A stretch of DNA of 64,000 bases from Bubalus kerabau (lineage: Eukaryota; Chordata; Mammalia; Artiodactyla; Bovidae), in NCBI RefSeq assembly GCF_029407905.1, contig NC_073641.1, positions 19,079,001 to 19,143,000 of the forward strand. Reading direction: 5' to 3'. Position numbers and translations under genes: made by a program. Positions 53,361 to 64,000 of this stretch are shown in pieces. The stretch's first letter is position 1; each line of letters starts with the position of its first letter. A model generated the notes under the pieces. The model saw only the letters and a list, made by a program, of their open reading frames with translations, was not told where the DNA came from and ran no database searches.

Positions 53361-54129
53361 TCACATCCAGAGTGGAACAAATGTGAAAACTGGAAAAATA
53401 CTGTTGGAGGCTTTCAGGTACTGACCTGCTTCCTGCTTCTTCTGCCAGGCTTGCTGGCATCCCCGTGGGCTCTGCTCCTGCCAGTCAAGCCTACTCTGAC
53501 TTCTTTCACTGGTGGCAGGGACCTCCACAAAGCTGTGATTGCACAGAATGTAGTTTGTTAGATCTTAAGGACTGTGGAAAGTCCCAGAGCCACTTAGCAG
53601 GTGAAGAATCATGACTGTGTCTGTGCCAACTTAGAGGGCCTAACATCTCTGGACTGATTGCAGTGAGCAGAGAAAAAACCCAAAGGAGGCTTTTGGATTC
53701 AGGGGGCAGTTGAGGGGGCTGTGCCTAGTGACACTGATCATAGCTGGCAGAGGGATGCTTGAGGGGAGCAGCCAGCTGGTTGCTTCTCATCACCCGCCCC
53801 AGACAGATCGCTTCATGTGTCAACAGAGGAGAGCCAAAGAGAAGAGCATGGCCTCTCTGGAGAAACCGAGGAGAGAGAGTAAGACAGATTTGACCGTCCA
53901 AGACGGCTTGGCGCCTCGTGAACCTCAGCAATTTTTAGCAGGACTCTGCTAATGAATGTGGAACTGAGGGACTGGCAGTTCCATTTCCTCTAGTCTTAAC
54001 ATTTTTTATTTTATTTTAATGAGGAAAATGAGATTCTGCTCAGTTTCCTATCACTGAACCTGGTTTGGGAGGGCATGACATTTAACAACAGTGCTTTGAA
54101 AAATATTAAGCATTGTACAAATACAAGGA
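53361..54129. other. Unassigned DNA
   Basis: No gene or repeat recognised. Open frames at 53286-53561 and 53710-53952 have no domain; the first is largely a translation of the CA repeat. Confidence 0.45.
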
Positions 54130-54520
54130 ATTGTTGCTGTTATTATTCTGATGAAGCATACACGTAGCTTCGAATCAACGTTAATATTGAGGGGATATTT
54201 AAGGGATTAGGAGGGACTGTAACTACTGGGGAGTGAGTCAGAGTGGCCTTCATAAAAAGGGCCAACTAATCTGGCCATATTAAATTCATTTTTAGAAGCT
54301 AAATACCCAAACTCTGAATCAATAAATGGCAAATGCAGACAAAGACCATATATCTTGATCATCGCACACATACAACACTCTCATAAATTATAAAATATGT
54401 CAGGTGATTAATTCTAATTAGAGGCTGTAACTTCATTATCTTCTACGTGAAAGGACGAAATGGCTTTGGGCAGAAGTGGTCCTAGATTTCTCAACATGTA
54501 AGTGTAACCAAACTGAAGCG
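54130..54520. promoter_or_regulatory. Candidate conserved non-coding element
   Basis: Repeat-free, AT-rich, with paired homeodomain-like words GTGATTAATTCTAATTAGAG at about 54403-54422, CCATATTAAATTC near 54272, and AATCAATAAATGGC near 54317. Similar in texture to the candidates at 19.5 and 51.2 kb. Inference only. Confidence 0.3.
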
Positions 54521-54748
54521 TTACATTGGAACTGCTGTTTTATGGTGGACTTATGGATGAATCCAGATAATTCAGGAGAAAAAGATGAGGGTGTCTTTAA
54601 ATCATCCCCCCAAGGCTTGAGAAACTGCAGTTGGCCTTACTGATTTGTATGAGTTGGGAGTTAGTATGAACTAGGAAAATTTGAATTACAAGTTGGTTTG
54701 AAAGACATCCACTTGTGTTGTTTTTCAAGTATAAAGAAATAAAAAATC

Positions 54749-54870
54749 AGGACTTCCCTGATGGTCCAGTTGTTAAGACTCAGTGCTCCCACTGTAGGGG
54801 TCATGGGTTCCATCCCTTGTCAGGAACTAAGATATTGCATACCTTGTGGTACAGCAAAATAATAATAAGT
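54749..54870 (+). mobile_element. CHR-type tRNA-derived SINE
   Basis: GGACTTCCCTGATGGTCCAG, TTAAGACTCAGTGCTCCCAC, GTTCCATCCCTTGTCAGG, AACTAAGATATTGCATACC and an A-rich AAAATAATAATAAG tail. Confidence 0.85.
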
Positions 54871-55844
54871 GGAAAGCTAATGGATAGTAAACTGGGGCCA
54901 AATACATGTCAGTCCAAGCCTACTCAGTTATCCTAATTATTGTTTGCATGCAAATGATACTACTCTAAAGCAGTTCATTCTTATAAAAGGTATACTGTTT
55001 ACCTTTCATTCTTAAAAAATATTAGTTCATTTAGAAAGCTCTTTCTATTGTTCAGCCACAATGAGGAGGATATGCCCCCCATTTTTGATGCGGTATGCAG
55101 ATGGTAGCTGTTGGGAGGCTGAGACCTCTGTCCCCTCTGTCTCCAGAGTCCTTCTCGTCTCATTGTTGCATGAGCACCAGGCAGAGGCTGCACAGCTTCT
55201 GAAGGAATTCAGCTCTACCCGCTATTCTGAATAACAACACTCTACATTGATTTGCTGAACAAATACCTCATAATTATCAAAATATTTTCTGTATATTGTT
55301 TCCTCACCTACTGTGTCCATCAGCAGTTGCAGTTCTAGGCAACAAGTTTGAGTAGGTAAATCGCTCATCCATAATCTTTATCCTTTGAATTTTAGCTGCC
55401 CTGCTTGACCCTTCATTCCCCTCTGCACTCTCTCTGCTTTCTCTCAAGCAAGTACATGGCAAGACTTTGAGCCTGCAAAGGGCAAAGCTAGTGAGCATTT
55501 ACTCATCTTTGTAATCATATGGTCCTGTATGTAGAGCGTCTGGGACGTAGTAATAGCTCAGTTTCTGATTTCTACAAGAGTGAATCAATGCGTCTGTTAC
55601 CAAGTAGAGCTGATAAACAAATTCACATTAAGTGGTAAATACTGATACTAGATTCATGTGTTGAGCATTGTAATAGGAAGTAATCCTTAAATTCATAGAC
55701 ATCTGTTTTGGATTTTAGGCATTGGAACAGGTAGGTGAATATCTTCACCCTGGGAGGGTGATTGTCAACTCTGCTCACCTGGGTACAGACTTTCTCTAAA
55801 AATAGTAGCAGCAGAATTACTGCTGCTAGTTGTTAATATTACCT
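54871..55844. other. Unassigned DNA
   Basis: No gene or repeat recognised. Confidence 0.45.
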
Positions 55845-56500
55845 AGCAAAGGCCCGTGGGCCTGTGCATAGAAAGCCAAACTCTGATGGTGTTTGCAGCA
55901 AAGTAAGGGTTTATTTGCAGGGTGCCAAGCAAGGAGAATGGGCAGCTCAAGCTCAAAAGACCTGAACTCCATGATGGATTTTAGGGGAAAGAATTGAAAG
56001 GTGCTTGATCAGCTCACGGATCTTCTTGGATGGGCTGGCAATGAGGTAACTGAGTGATGTTATCAGAATCTAACCCTTCCGGTCCGCCCAGCCTGAGGTC
56101 TGCATGCTTGTGCTGGCTCCGTTTGTAGTTTACATCCTCCAGTTGGGTTGGGCAGGGGTCTTAGTTTCTACAGAGCAGCTCAAAGACATGTGTTGTATTA
56201 TCGTCTATATCCATTCAGGAGGAACTAAGAGCCCTGAGACTCTATCGTCCTGATCATTTTCTGCTTGAGTCTTTTCTTTGGAACTCAGGGAAGGCCTAGG
56301 AGACTAAAGCCTTCCCCCCCCCCCCCCACAAACAAGAAATGGGGGACATGGAGAGGTTTTTGTACACAGGAAGTCCCCACAAGGTCCTGCTTGATTTCAA
56401 TCCCCCCTTTTCTTTGATAACTCCTCAATCCTTAGGGGAACAGCAGTGGGAAGAGAAAGGGATAGAAAAGTTTTAGATAGAGATGAATCATAAACTCGGC
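55845..56500 (-). mobile_element. Ruminant ERV LTR, antisense
   Basis: GGTGTTTGCAGCAAAGTAAG, GGTTTATTTGCAGGGTGCCA (complement of an AATAAA signal at about 55910), CAAGCAAGGAGAATGGGCAG, TTTGTACACAGGAAGTCCCC and CCCTTTTCTTTGATAACTCC are typical of an antisense ruminant LTR. A run of 14 C lies at 56317-56330. Only LTR sequence is recognised and no retroviral gene is visible; a BovB lies immediately to the right. Confidence 0.65.
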
Positions 56501-56559
56501 AGGGGAGCTCAGGGGAGCTGAGTTTCATTAAGCACCTGTTGTTGTTCAGTCACTCAGTT

Positions 56560-58140
56560 CTGTCTGACTCTTTGAGACCCAATGGACTGCAGCATGCCAG
56601 GCTTCCCTGTCCTTCAACATCTCCCAGAGCTTGCTCAAAATCATGTCCATTGAGTTGGTGATGCCTTCCAACCATCTCATCCTCTGTTGTCCCCTTCTCC
56701 TCCTGCCTTCAATCTTTCTCAGCATCAGAGTCTTTTCTAATGAGTTGGCTCTTCACATCAGGTGGCCAAAGTTGGAGCTTCAGCATAAGTCCTTCCAATA
56801 AATATTCAGGGTTGATTTCCTTTAGGATTGACTGGTTTGATCTTCTTGCAGTCCAAGGGACTCTCAAGAATCTTCTCCAACACCACAGCTCAAAAGCATC
56901 AATTCTTCAGTGTTCAACCTTCTTTATGGTCCAACTCTCTCATCCATAATGACTGCTGCAGAAACCATTGCTTTGACTATATGGACCTTTGTTGGCAAAG
57001 TGAAGTCTCTGATTTTTAATACACTATCTAGGCTTGTCATACACTATATAGGCTTTTCTTCCAAGGACCAAGTGTTTTAATTTCATGGTGGCTGCATTCA
57101 CCATCTGCAGTGATTTTGGAGCCCAAGAAAATAAAGTCTGTCACTGTTTCCATTGTTTCCCCATCTATTTGTCATCAAATGATGGGACCAGATGCCATGA
57201 TCTTAGTTTTTTGAATGTTGAATTTTAAGCCAGCTTTTTCACTCTCCTTTTTCACTTTCATCAAGAGGCTCTTTAGTTCCTCTTTGCTTTCTGCCATAAG
57301 GGTCAGTGTCATCTGATAATCTGAGGTTATTGATATTTCTCCCAGCAATCTTGATCCCAGCTTGTGCTTCATTCAGTCTGACATTTTGTGTGATGTACTC
57401 TGCATATAAGTTAAATAAGCAAGGTGACAATACACAGCCTTGATGTACTCCTTTCCCAATTTGGAACCAGTCCATTGTTCCATGTCCAGTTCTAACTGTT
57501 GCTTCTTGACTTGCATACAGATTTCTCAGGAGGCAGGTAGGGTGGTCTGGTACTCCTATCTCTTTAAGAATTTTCCACAGTCTGTTGTGATCCACACAGT
57601 CAAAGGCTTTAATGTAGTCATGAAGCAGAAGTAGATGTTTTTCTGGAATACTCTTGCTCTTTCTATGATCCAGCGGATGTTGGCAATTTGATCTCTGGTT
57701 CCTCTGCCTTTTCTAAATCCATCTTCAACATCTGGAAGTTCAAGGTTCACATATTGTTGAAGCCTGGCTTGGAAGAATTTTGAGCATTACTTTGTTAGCA
57801 TGTGTAATGAGTACAATTGTGCGGTAGTTTGAGTATTCTTTGGCACTGCCCTTCTTTGGGGTTTTAATGAAAACTGACCTTTTCCAGTCCTGTGGCCACT
57901 GCTGCGTTTTCCAAATTTGCTAGCATGTTGAGTGCAGCACGTTCACAGCTTTATCTCTGAAGATTTGAAACAGCTCTGTGGAATTCTGTCGCTTCCAATA
58001 GCTTTGTTCATAGTGATGCTTCCTAAGGCCCACTTGACTTCACATCCCAAGATGTCTGGCTCTAGGTAAGTGATCACACCATCATGGTTATCTGGGTCAT
58101 TAAGATTTTTTTGTATAGTTTTTCTGTGTATTCTCGCCAC
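56560..58140 (-). pseudogene. BovB reverse transcriptase, antisense, broken
   Basis: The minus-strand remnant includes ARIHRKTIQKNLNDPDNHDG at its start (58140), AGFRKGRGTRDQIANIRW-like sequence near 57690-57720, and MDHNRLWKILKEIGVPDHPTC (57595 down). It also has KGVHQGCVLSPCLFNLYAEY and the catalytic box region near 57310-57325, which reads LSDD instead of YADD. Several frameshifts separate the open pieces 57943-58140, 57556-57750, 57239-57595 and 57175-57372. The C-terminal part down to 56560 is also frame-broken. Inactive. Confidence 0.92.
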
Positions 58141-58499
58141 CTCTTCTTAATATCTTCTGCTTCTCTTAGGCCTATACCGTTTCTGTCCTTTATTGTGCTC
58201 ATTTTGCATGAAATGTTCCCTTGGTATCTCTAATTTTCTTGAAGAGATCTCTAGTCTTTCCCATTCTGTTGTTTTCCTCTATTTCTTTGCATTGATCACT
58301 GAGGAAGGCTTTCTTATCTTTCCTTGCTATTCTTTGGAACTCTGCATTCATATGGGTCTGTCTTCCCTTTTCTCCTTTGCCTTTCCCTTCTCTTCTTTTC
58401 TCAGCTATTTGTAAGGCCTACTCAGACAGCCATTTTGCCTTTTTGCATTTCTTTTTCTTGGGGTTGGTTTTGATCATTGTCTCCTGTACAATGTCAGGA

Positions 58500-59330
58500 A
58501 CCTCCATCCATAGTTCTTCAGCCACTCTATCAGATCTAATCCCTTGAATCTATTTGTGACTTCCACTGTATAACTGTAAGGGATTTGATTTAGGTCATGC
58601 CTGAATGGTCCAGTGGTTTTCCCTACTTTCTTCAATTTAAGTCTGAATTTTGCAATAAGTAGTTCATGATCTGAGCCACAGTCAGCTCAAGGTGTTGTTT
58701 TTGCGGACTTGTATAGAGCTTCTCCATCTTGGGCTGCAAAGAATATAATCAAGTTGATTTCGGTATTGACCATCTGGTGATGTCCATGTATAGAGTCATG
58801 TTTTGTTGGAAGAAGGTGTTTTCTGTGATCAGTGCATTCTCTTTGCAAAACTTTGTTAGCCTTTGCCCTGCTTCATTTTGTACTCCAAGGCCAAACCTGC
58901 CTATTACTCCAGGTATTTCTTGACTCCCTACTTTTGCATTCGAGTCCCCTATGATAAAAAGAATATCTTTTTTGGGTGTTAGTTCTAGAAGGTCTTGTAG
59001 ATCTTCATAGAACCATTCAACTTCAGGTTCTTTGGCATTAGTGGTTGGGGCATAGACTTGGATTACCGTGATATTGAATGGTTTGCCTTGGAAACAGAGA
59101 TCATTCTGTCATTTTTGAGACTGCATCTGAGTAGTGCATTTCAGACTTGTTGACTGTGAGGGCTACTCCATTTCTTCTAAGGGATTCTTGCACAGTAGTA
59201 GATATAATTGTCATCTGAATTACATTCACCCATTCCAGTCCATTTTAGTTCACTGATCCCTAAAATGTTGATGTTCACTTTTGCCATCTCCTGTTTTACC
59301 ACTAATTTATCTTGATTCATGGACCTAACA
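58500..59330 (-). pseudogene. BovB endonuclease, antisense, broken
   Basis: At the nucleotide level the minus strand retains both ends of the AP-endonuclease-like domain. The segment coding for the catalytic-glutamate motif (GISELKWTGMG-like) lies at about 59225-59285, and the complement of the SDH-coding stretch (CATGATCTGAGCCACAG) at about 58666-58682. No long open frame spans the domain, so stops and shifts have inactivated it. In intact elements this domain nicks target DNA for priming. Confidence 0.85.
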
Positions 59331-59340
59331 TTTCAGGTTC

Positions 59341-59661
59341 CTATGCAGGATTTTTCTTTACAGCATTGGACTTTACTTTCATCACCAGACACATCCACAA
59401 CTGGAAGTTGTTTCCACTTTGGCTCAGTCTCTTCATTCTTTCTTGAACTATTTCTCCACTATTCTCCAGTAACATGTTGGGCACTACCGACCTGAAAAAT
59501 TCATCTTTCAATGTCATATCTTTTTGTCTTTTCATACTGTTCATGGGGTTCTCAAGGCAAAAATGCTGATGTGGTTTGCCATTTTTATTCTCTCCAGTGG
59601 CCCACATTTTATCAGAACTCTCCACCATGACCTGTCCATCTTGGGTGACCCTACATGGCAT
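59341..59661 (-). pseudogene. BovB 5' coding segment (ORF1-like/leader), open piece
   Basis: A 106-codon open piece on the minus strand opens with MPCRVTQDGQVMVESSDK, a sequence found near the 5' end of BovB coding regions. It includes CLENPMNSMKRQKDMTLKDE, whose DNA (about 59535-59600) is visibly related to the conserved body of Bov-A SINEs. It lies just upstream of the endonuclease. Its role in BovB is not established to my knowledge. Confidence 0.75.
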
Positions 59662-59989
59662 GGCTCATAGTTTCACCGAGTTAGACAAGGCTGTGATCCA
59701 TGTGATCAGTTTGATTCCTATTCTGTGATTGTGGTTTTCTTTCTGTCTGCCCTCTGGTGGAAGAGGATAAGAGGCTTGTGGAAGCTTCCTGATGGGAGGG
59801 ACTGGCTGTGGGGAAAACTGGGTCTTGCTCAGTTGAGCAGGCCATGCTCAGTAAATCTTTAATCCAGTTTTCTGTGATATGTGTGGCTGTGTTTTATCCC
59901 TGTAGTTTGGCCTAAGGTGGTAATAACAACGTCCTTCAAAAGGTCTCAGCCAGCATGCCGCGACTCCCAGGACTGTTGTAGTCAGTTTC

Positions 59990-60195
59990 ACCTACTATGT
60001 GCCAAATGGTAATGTACCAAAACTTATTTTATGTGATCATTACAGTAGCTACTTGTAGTGGTTATTATCTTACTCTTATAAATGGGGAAATGGATGCTGA
60101 GGAAAGGCAGGTACTTGCCCAAGGCCACACCATGAGTAAGCAGGGTTTAAAAAGCCAAGTTCTGACTGGTTCTACATCAGTGTTCTTCCCACATC
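59990..60195 (-). mobile_element. MIR SINE, antisense
   Basis: CACCTACTATGTGCCAAATG, CTCTTATAAATGGGGAAATG, GCCCAAGGCCACACCATGAG and AGCCAAGTTCTGACTGG follow the antisense MIR. Confidence 0.8.
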
Positions 60196-60330
60196 ACAAC
60201 TCTGTCTATTCTTTCTATACTTGGAACTTAATAAAGGTTTGTTCAAATGAGCACATCTTTAGTCTATATCATCTGAGATCCCAAATGGAATCCCAAATAT
60301 TCTAATTCCATGATAGTCATTATCATCAAC

Positions 60331-60605
60331 CAGAGAAGGCAATGGCACCCCACTCCAGTATTCTTGCCTGGAAAATCCCATGGACAGAGGAGCCTGGTAG
60401 GCTGCAGTCCATGGAGTCGCTCAGAGTTGGGCAGGACTGAGCGACTTCATTTTCACTTTTCACTTTCATGCATTGGAGAAGGAAATGGCAACCCACTCCA
60501 GTGTTCTTGCCTGGAGAATCCCAGGAACGGGGGAGCCTGGTGGGCTGCCGTCTATGGGGTCACACAGAGTCGGACATGACTGAAGCGACTTAGCAACAGC
60601 AGCAG
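60331..60605 (+). mobile_element. BOV-A2 SINE with perfect 13-bp TSD
   Basis: Complete sense dimer from AGAGAAGGCAATGGCACCCC to the CAGCAGCAG tail, flanked by CATTATCATCAAC at 60318-60330 and 60606-60618. Inserted at the tail end of an antisense MIR. Confidence 0.96.
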
Positions 60606-60618
60606 CATTATCATCAAC

Positions 60619-60700
60619 AACAGTTGTCTATTGAGTACCTGTTACAAGCAAGGCACTAGGCTCTTCTAAATCAGGCAGGTGTTCATATTGACATCACAGC
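60619..60700 (-). mobile_element. MIR fragment, antisense
   Basis: TATTGAGTACCTGTTACAAG and GCAAGGCACTAGGCTCTTC are the antisense 3' end of MIR; its TCATCAAC-like tail was the target of the BOV-A2. Confidence 0.65.
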
Positions 60701-62179
60701 TCACTGCCGTCCTGGAAATCTGGAGTTCATATAATTTCTTTCTTATCTGTGAATGCTGGTAAGTGTATAATACTTTCCGTATGAGTAAATTAAAAAAATC
60801 AGAAACCAGTTCTTCCTTTTGCAGACCATATTTAGTTGTGGTTATTGTAGCTGTTCCCCGTGGTTCTTGCTATCAAAGAATTTAAAGTTCACTTGGAGAC
60901 ACAGAAATTACATTTGTGGATAGATAGACACAAAGTTAAGGTATTTATAACATACCCAAATTAGGGCTGCAAACAATAAGTACCATCAGAGTTCAGCAGA
61001 GGGAGTGCTTAGTGGACTAGAGTGATTGGAGAGGATTTTCATGATGGGAACACCACTGGGCTGGGTCTGCAAGGTGGGAAAGCTGGAAAAAGTGTGGAAA
61101 AGAAGGGAGAGTGATGATGATAAGGATGCAGGTATAGCAAAAGAGAGTGAGCAGTTCATTGTTCCAGTATCTGTATTTATCAGATAGTTTCTACATAATT
61201 TTGGCTGCAGACTGGACCACAAAGGGCTTTTATATGGTGATCCTTGGTGCCTCAAATTCCTTTGGTGCTAAACATGTAAATTGTTGTCTATTTGATTTAT
61301 AAAAAGGAAATGGTTTTTTTTTCAGTTAGTGGAACCCACAGTTGCAGGAGACTGAAGAAGTAAATGGTACAGCTAGCTGGATCAGAGGCCTGGATAGAAT
61401 TTTCACTAATAAAAAATTAGCAAGAATACATCAATATAAAGAGATTAAAGGTCATTCTTTAAGCTGAAACTGTTATGAAAATGTACTTTGTGATCAGTTT
61501 TTTAGCTATCCAAGTACCTGGAATATTCACCAAAATAGTGCTATTTTCTTTTTAAAAGAATTGCTTCTATTCTCCTTTTTGCTGTGTCTGTGGGGACCTG
61601 GCTTGAAATGAATAATGGCTCTCTGAGGTTTTATTCTGTTTTAAATGAAGTACCTTCTATTGGGCAGGATAATGCAGGATACCAGGTGCTAGGCTATTGA
61701 TAATAGAGAAGTTTTCCTGAGAGTTCCAGGACCTATTTTTTGAGTCTAGCATTTCTGAATGTTTGTTCTATAGAGCATTAATCTCATCACATATGTCACA
61801 GCAAATGGGTTCCATGCTTAACTAAGTTTGGGAAATGTCACTTGTAAATTTGTAGTGTACAGTAGCATATGCACAGACTCTGGAAAGTCCTGTTGCAGAG
61901 AAACCTCTTAAACTTTGCTTAACTTAGTGTTTCTTAATGTTCTTTGACCACGAACAGTCCCCATTTTCTCCTGCACTTTTCCCCCCACTGAAGATACCTG
62001 CTGCACTCAGGAATTAGGACCTGGGAAGATGGGGAGCCACACTAGCTATTTTAAAGGAAAAATATAGTATAAGAAATTGGCAATATGTGTTGCAGGACTG
62101 AAAAAAAACCATGACAGAAAATGCTGGTATATCTCAGAGATAATAACTGAGAAAGGAAGAGTTTGGAACTGTCAGAACC
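60701..62179. other. Unassigned AT-rich DNA
   Basis: No gene recognised. Around 61910-61960 the phrase TTAGTGTTTCTTAATGTTC followed by TTTGACCACGAAC recalls an end of a small hAT element, but is too short to call. Confidence 0.4.
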
Positions 62180-62190
62180 TAGAAATTTGA

Positions 62191-62391
62191 TGGCTCAGAC
62201 AGTAAAGAATCTGCCTGCAATGCAGGAGACCTGTATTTGATCCCTGGGTCAGGAAGATCCTCTGGAGAAGGGAATGGCAACCCACTCCAGTATTCTTGCC
62301 TGGAGAATTCCACGGAGGGAGGAGTCTGGTGGGCTACAGTCCACCGGGTCGCAAATGTCAGACCGGACTGAGCGACTAACACTTTCACTTT
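62191..62391 (+). mobile_element. Bov-tA SINE with TSD
   Basis: Sense copy beginning TGGCTCAGACAGTAAAG (first few head bases lost) and ending ACTTTCACTTT. Flanked by TAGAAATTTGA at 62180-62190 and 62392-62402. Confidence 0.96.
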
Positions 62392-62402
62392 TAGAAATTT
62401 GA

Positions 62403-63070
62403 GAAGGAGCATTGTAGAGCAGGGACTGTGCCTCTGAGGAAGGAGCATCACTCAACCGCTGCTTTAGTTCAGGACCTGGAAGGCAGAGCTCCCCATATCC
62501 AGGACCCCAGATAAGGGCACTTGAGGAACCTGGTGTTCTACTGCTGCTGCTGCTGCTGCTGAGCAGGGTATGAGGAGGCTGGTTCTGAAACTGTGAAAAG
62601 AAGCTGAACAAGGAAAACTGTTGCTAGAACCAACTTCTTATGCCTGGGGTGAAGAGTCATAGATGGATCAAACCAACAGGAATACCAGCAGACAAACAGG
62701 AATGAGCAAGTCCCTTCCCCCTCCTCCTGCCTTACAGTCTCTCCATTGGCAGAGTCCTGCATTGGTAGGATCTAACGTGGAGCCAGCTGACAAAGAAGAA
62801 ACATGGCTTGCAAAGTCCCCACCCCAGTGTGGAAAACTGAGGGTGGAAAAATAATACTAACAGTAATATACATAATAATACATATTATATAGAATGATAT
62901 GATGGCTTAATAATTGTCACTTACGTAGTAAAAACTTACTTTCCTTTAGCTACTCAGTGTCTACATATATCTTTCTATACATATGTGAACTCTTGAAGTT
63001 TTGCCCAGTAAGATGCAAGTATTCTTCCTATGAATAAAGATTCCCATTTATGAAGGTTTTTAAAAAATAA
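62403..63070. other. Unassigned DNA with a CTG repeat
   Basis: No gene recognised. (CTG)7 lies at 62541-62561. Minus-strand open frames across it (62249-62611, 62538-62762) are SINE plus repeat translations. Confidence 0.45.
62541..62561. repeat. (CTG)7 trinucleotide repeat
   Basis: Seven perfect CTG units followed by AGCAGG. Confidence 0.95.
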
Positions 63071-64000
63071 ACAGTGCAAAGAAATAGAGGAAAACAATGA
63101 AATGGGGAAGACTAGTGATCTCTTCAAGAAAATTGAAGGGATCAAGGAAATATTTCATGCAAGGATGGGCATAATAAAGGACAGAAGCAGTAGGACCTAA
63201 CAGAAGCAGAAAAGAGATGGCAAGAATGTAACAGAAGAATCATACAAAAAAAGGTATTAATGATCCGGATAACCATGATGGTGTGGTCACTCACATGGAG
63301 CCAGACATCCAGGACTATGAAGTCAAGTGGGCCTTAGGAAGCATTACTATGAACAAAGCTAGTGGAGGTGACAGAATTCTAGCTGAGCCATTTCAAATCC
63401 TAAAAGACAATGCTATTAAAGTGCTGCATTCAATATGTCAGCAAATTTGGAAAACTCAGCAGTGACCACAGGACTGTAAAAGGTCAGTTTTCATTCCTGT
63501 CCCAAGAAGGGCAGTCCTGAAGAATGTTCAAACCAGTGTGCAGTTGTACTCATTTCACATGCTAGCAAGGTAATGCTCAAAACCCTTCAAGCTAGGCTTC
63601 AAGAGTATGAACTGAGAAGCTTCAGATGTTCAATCTGGGTTTAGAAAAGGCAGAGGAACCGGACATCAAATTGTCAAGAATTGTTGGATCATAGAGAAAG
63701 CAAGGAAATTCCCCCACAAAAAATCTACATCTGCTTCATTGACTGTGAAAGCCTTGATTCTGTGGATCACAACAAACTATGGAAAATTCTTAAAGAGATG
63801 GAAATATTAGACCTCCTTATCTGCCTCCTGAAAAACCTGTATGCTTCTCAGGTCAAGAAGCAACAGCTGGAACCAAACATGGAACAAGTGACTGGTTCAA
63901 AATTGGGAAAGGAGTACAACAAGGCTGTATATTGTCACCTTGTTTTATTTAACTTATATGCAGAGTACATCATGTGAAATGCCAGGCTGGATGAATCACA
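63071..64000 (+). mobile_element. BovB LINE, runs off the window end
   Basis: Begins at CAGTGCAAAGAAATAGAGGA, in the linker between endonuclease and reverse transcriptase, and continues to base 64000, where the sequence is still in the AEYIM...LDEAQ region just before the catalytic box. Confidence 0.95.
63110..64000 (+). pseudogene. BovB reverse transcriptase N-terminal remnant, incomplete at edge
   Basis: Coding pieces: MEPDIQDYEVKWALGSITMNKASGGDRI (63292 on) followed by ICQQIWKTQQ, stopped by TGG to TGA at about 63464. Then FCFIDCESLDSVDHNKLWKIL-like sequence in 63681-63977, where the family's DYAKAFDCVDH is altered by loss of codons around the catalytic aspartate. The YADD region would lie beyond the window. 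Inactive by these lesions. Confidence 0.9.

Larger units (their letters stand above)
56538..59985 (-). mobile_element. BovB LINE, antisense, about full length
   Basis: The most complete BovB here, about 3.4 kb. Its 3' tail complement GTTGTTGTTCAGTCACTCAG is at the left. Reading to the right come the reverse transcriptase, the endonuclease, an ORF1-like/leader segment and a 5' region ending near 59985. The right flank enters a MIR. The flanking words AGTTTCATTAAGCACCT (56521-56537) and AGTTTCACCT (59984-59993) could be a target duplication with a small deletion in one copy. Confidence 0.92.

Noticed and set aside
53286..53561. Frame starting with histidine-threonine repeats
   Set aside because: Its N-terminal half is the CA microsatellite and the remainder has no recognisable domain.
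62538..62762. Polyglutamine-ending frame near the CTG repeat, as in a repeat-expansion gene
   Set aside because: The glutamines come from the complement of (CTG)7 at the very end of the frame; no exon structure or known protein is evident.
1..64000. Regularly recurring ~200-bp similar blocks suggestive of a repeat array or CRISPR
   Set aside because: The blocks are dispersed SINEs in both orientations with irregular spacing and independent target duplications, not a spacer-repeat array.

Overview
The window is nuclear DNA of a ruminant, most likely a bovid (cattle, buffalo, sheep or goat). This follows from its repeats: dimeric BOV-A2 SINEs, tRNA-Glu-derived Bov-tA SINEs, BovB (RTE-clade) LINEs, cetartiodactyl CHR-type SINEs, ruminant endogenous retroviral LTRs, and older mammalian MIR, L2, L1M, MLT1 and hAT pieces. 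I find no convincing host protein-coding gene, rRNA, tRNA, CRISPR array or prokaryote-style operon. Almost every long reading frame is a shadow of a SINE or a decayed BovB reverse transcriptase. The stretch reads as intergenic or deep intronic DNA.

Layout. 1-12 kb: scattered Bov-tA and BOV-A2 SINEs, an L1 3' end interrupted by a BovB (4736-6257), a second BovB (7050-7866), and MIR copies. 12-26 kb: mostly unique, AT-rich DNA with a few SINEs, MIR and L2 pieces. Several stretches here have the texture of conserved non-coding regulatory DNA (around 11.8-12.3, 15.4-15.8 and 19.5-20.3 kb). 26-39 kb: truncated BovB 3' ends, SINEs, an antisense retroviral LTR (29.4-29.8 kb), G-rich low-complexity DNA, a sense MLT1 LTR (34.4-34.9 kb) and undefined sequence. 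39-48 kb is the densest block. It holds a 2.45-kb BovB inside an old MLT1-like LTR, a closely spaced oppositely oriented BovB (a large inverted repeat), and an old L1 ORF2 carrying a Bov-tA and a BovB that itself carries a BOV-A2. 48-51 kb: an antisense mosaic of two LTR families loaded with SINEs, then a small hAT-type DNA transposon with an 8-bp target duplication. 51-55 kb: mainly unique DNA with two further enhancer-like stretches. 55.8-60 kb: an antisense LTR followed by an approximately full-length antisense BovB. 60-64 kb: SINEs, MIR, and another BovB running off the end.

The elements do not work together as a pathway. They record successive retrotransposition, with target-site duplications and nesting giving the order: MIR, L2, L1M, MLT1 and hAT are oldest, then BovB and ruminant L1, then Bov-tA and BOV-A2. 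All BovB protein remnants seen are broken by stops, frameshifts or insertions. I did not find a previously undescribed biological system. The most useful leads are the candidate conserved regulatory blocks, the BovB inverted repeat, and the cleanly dated nested insertions. Family names and boundaries are from reading alone and should be taken as approximate, usually within 5-30 bases.
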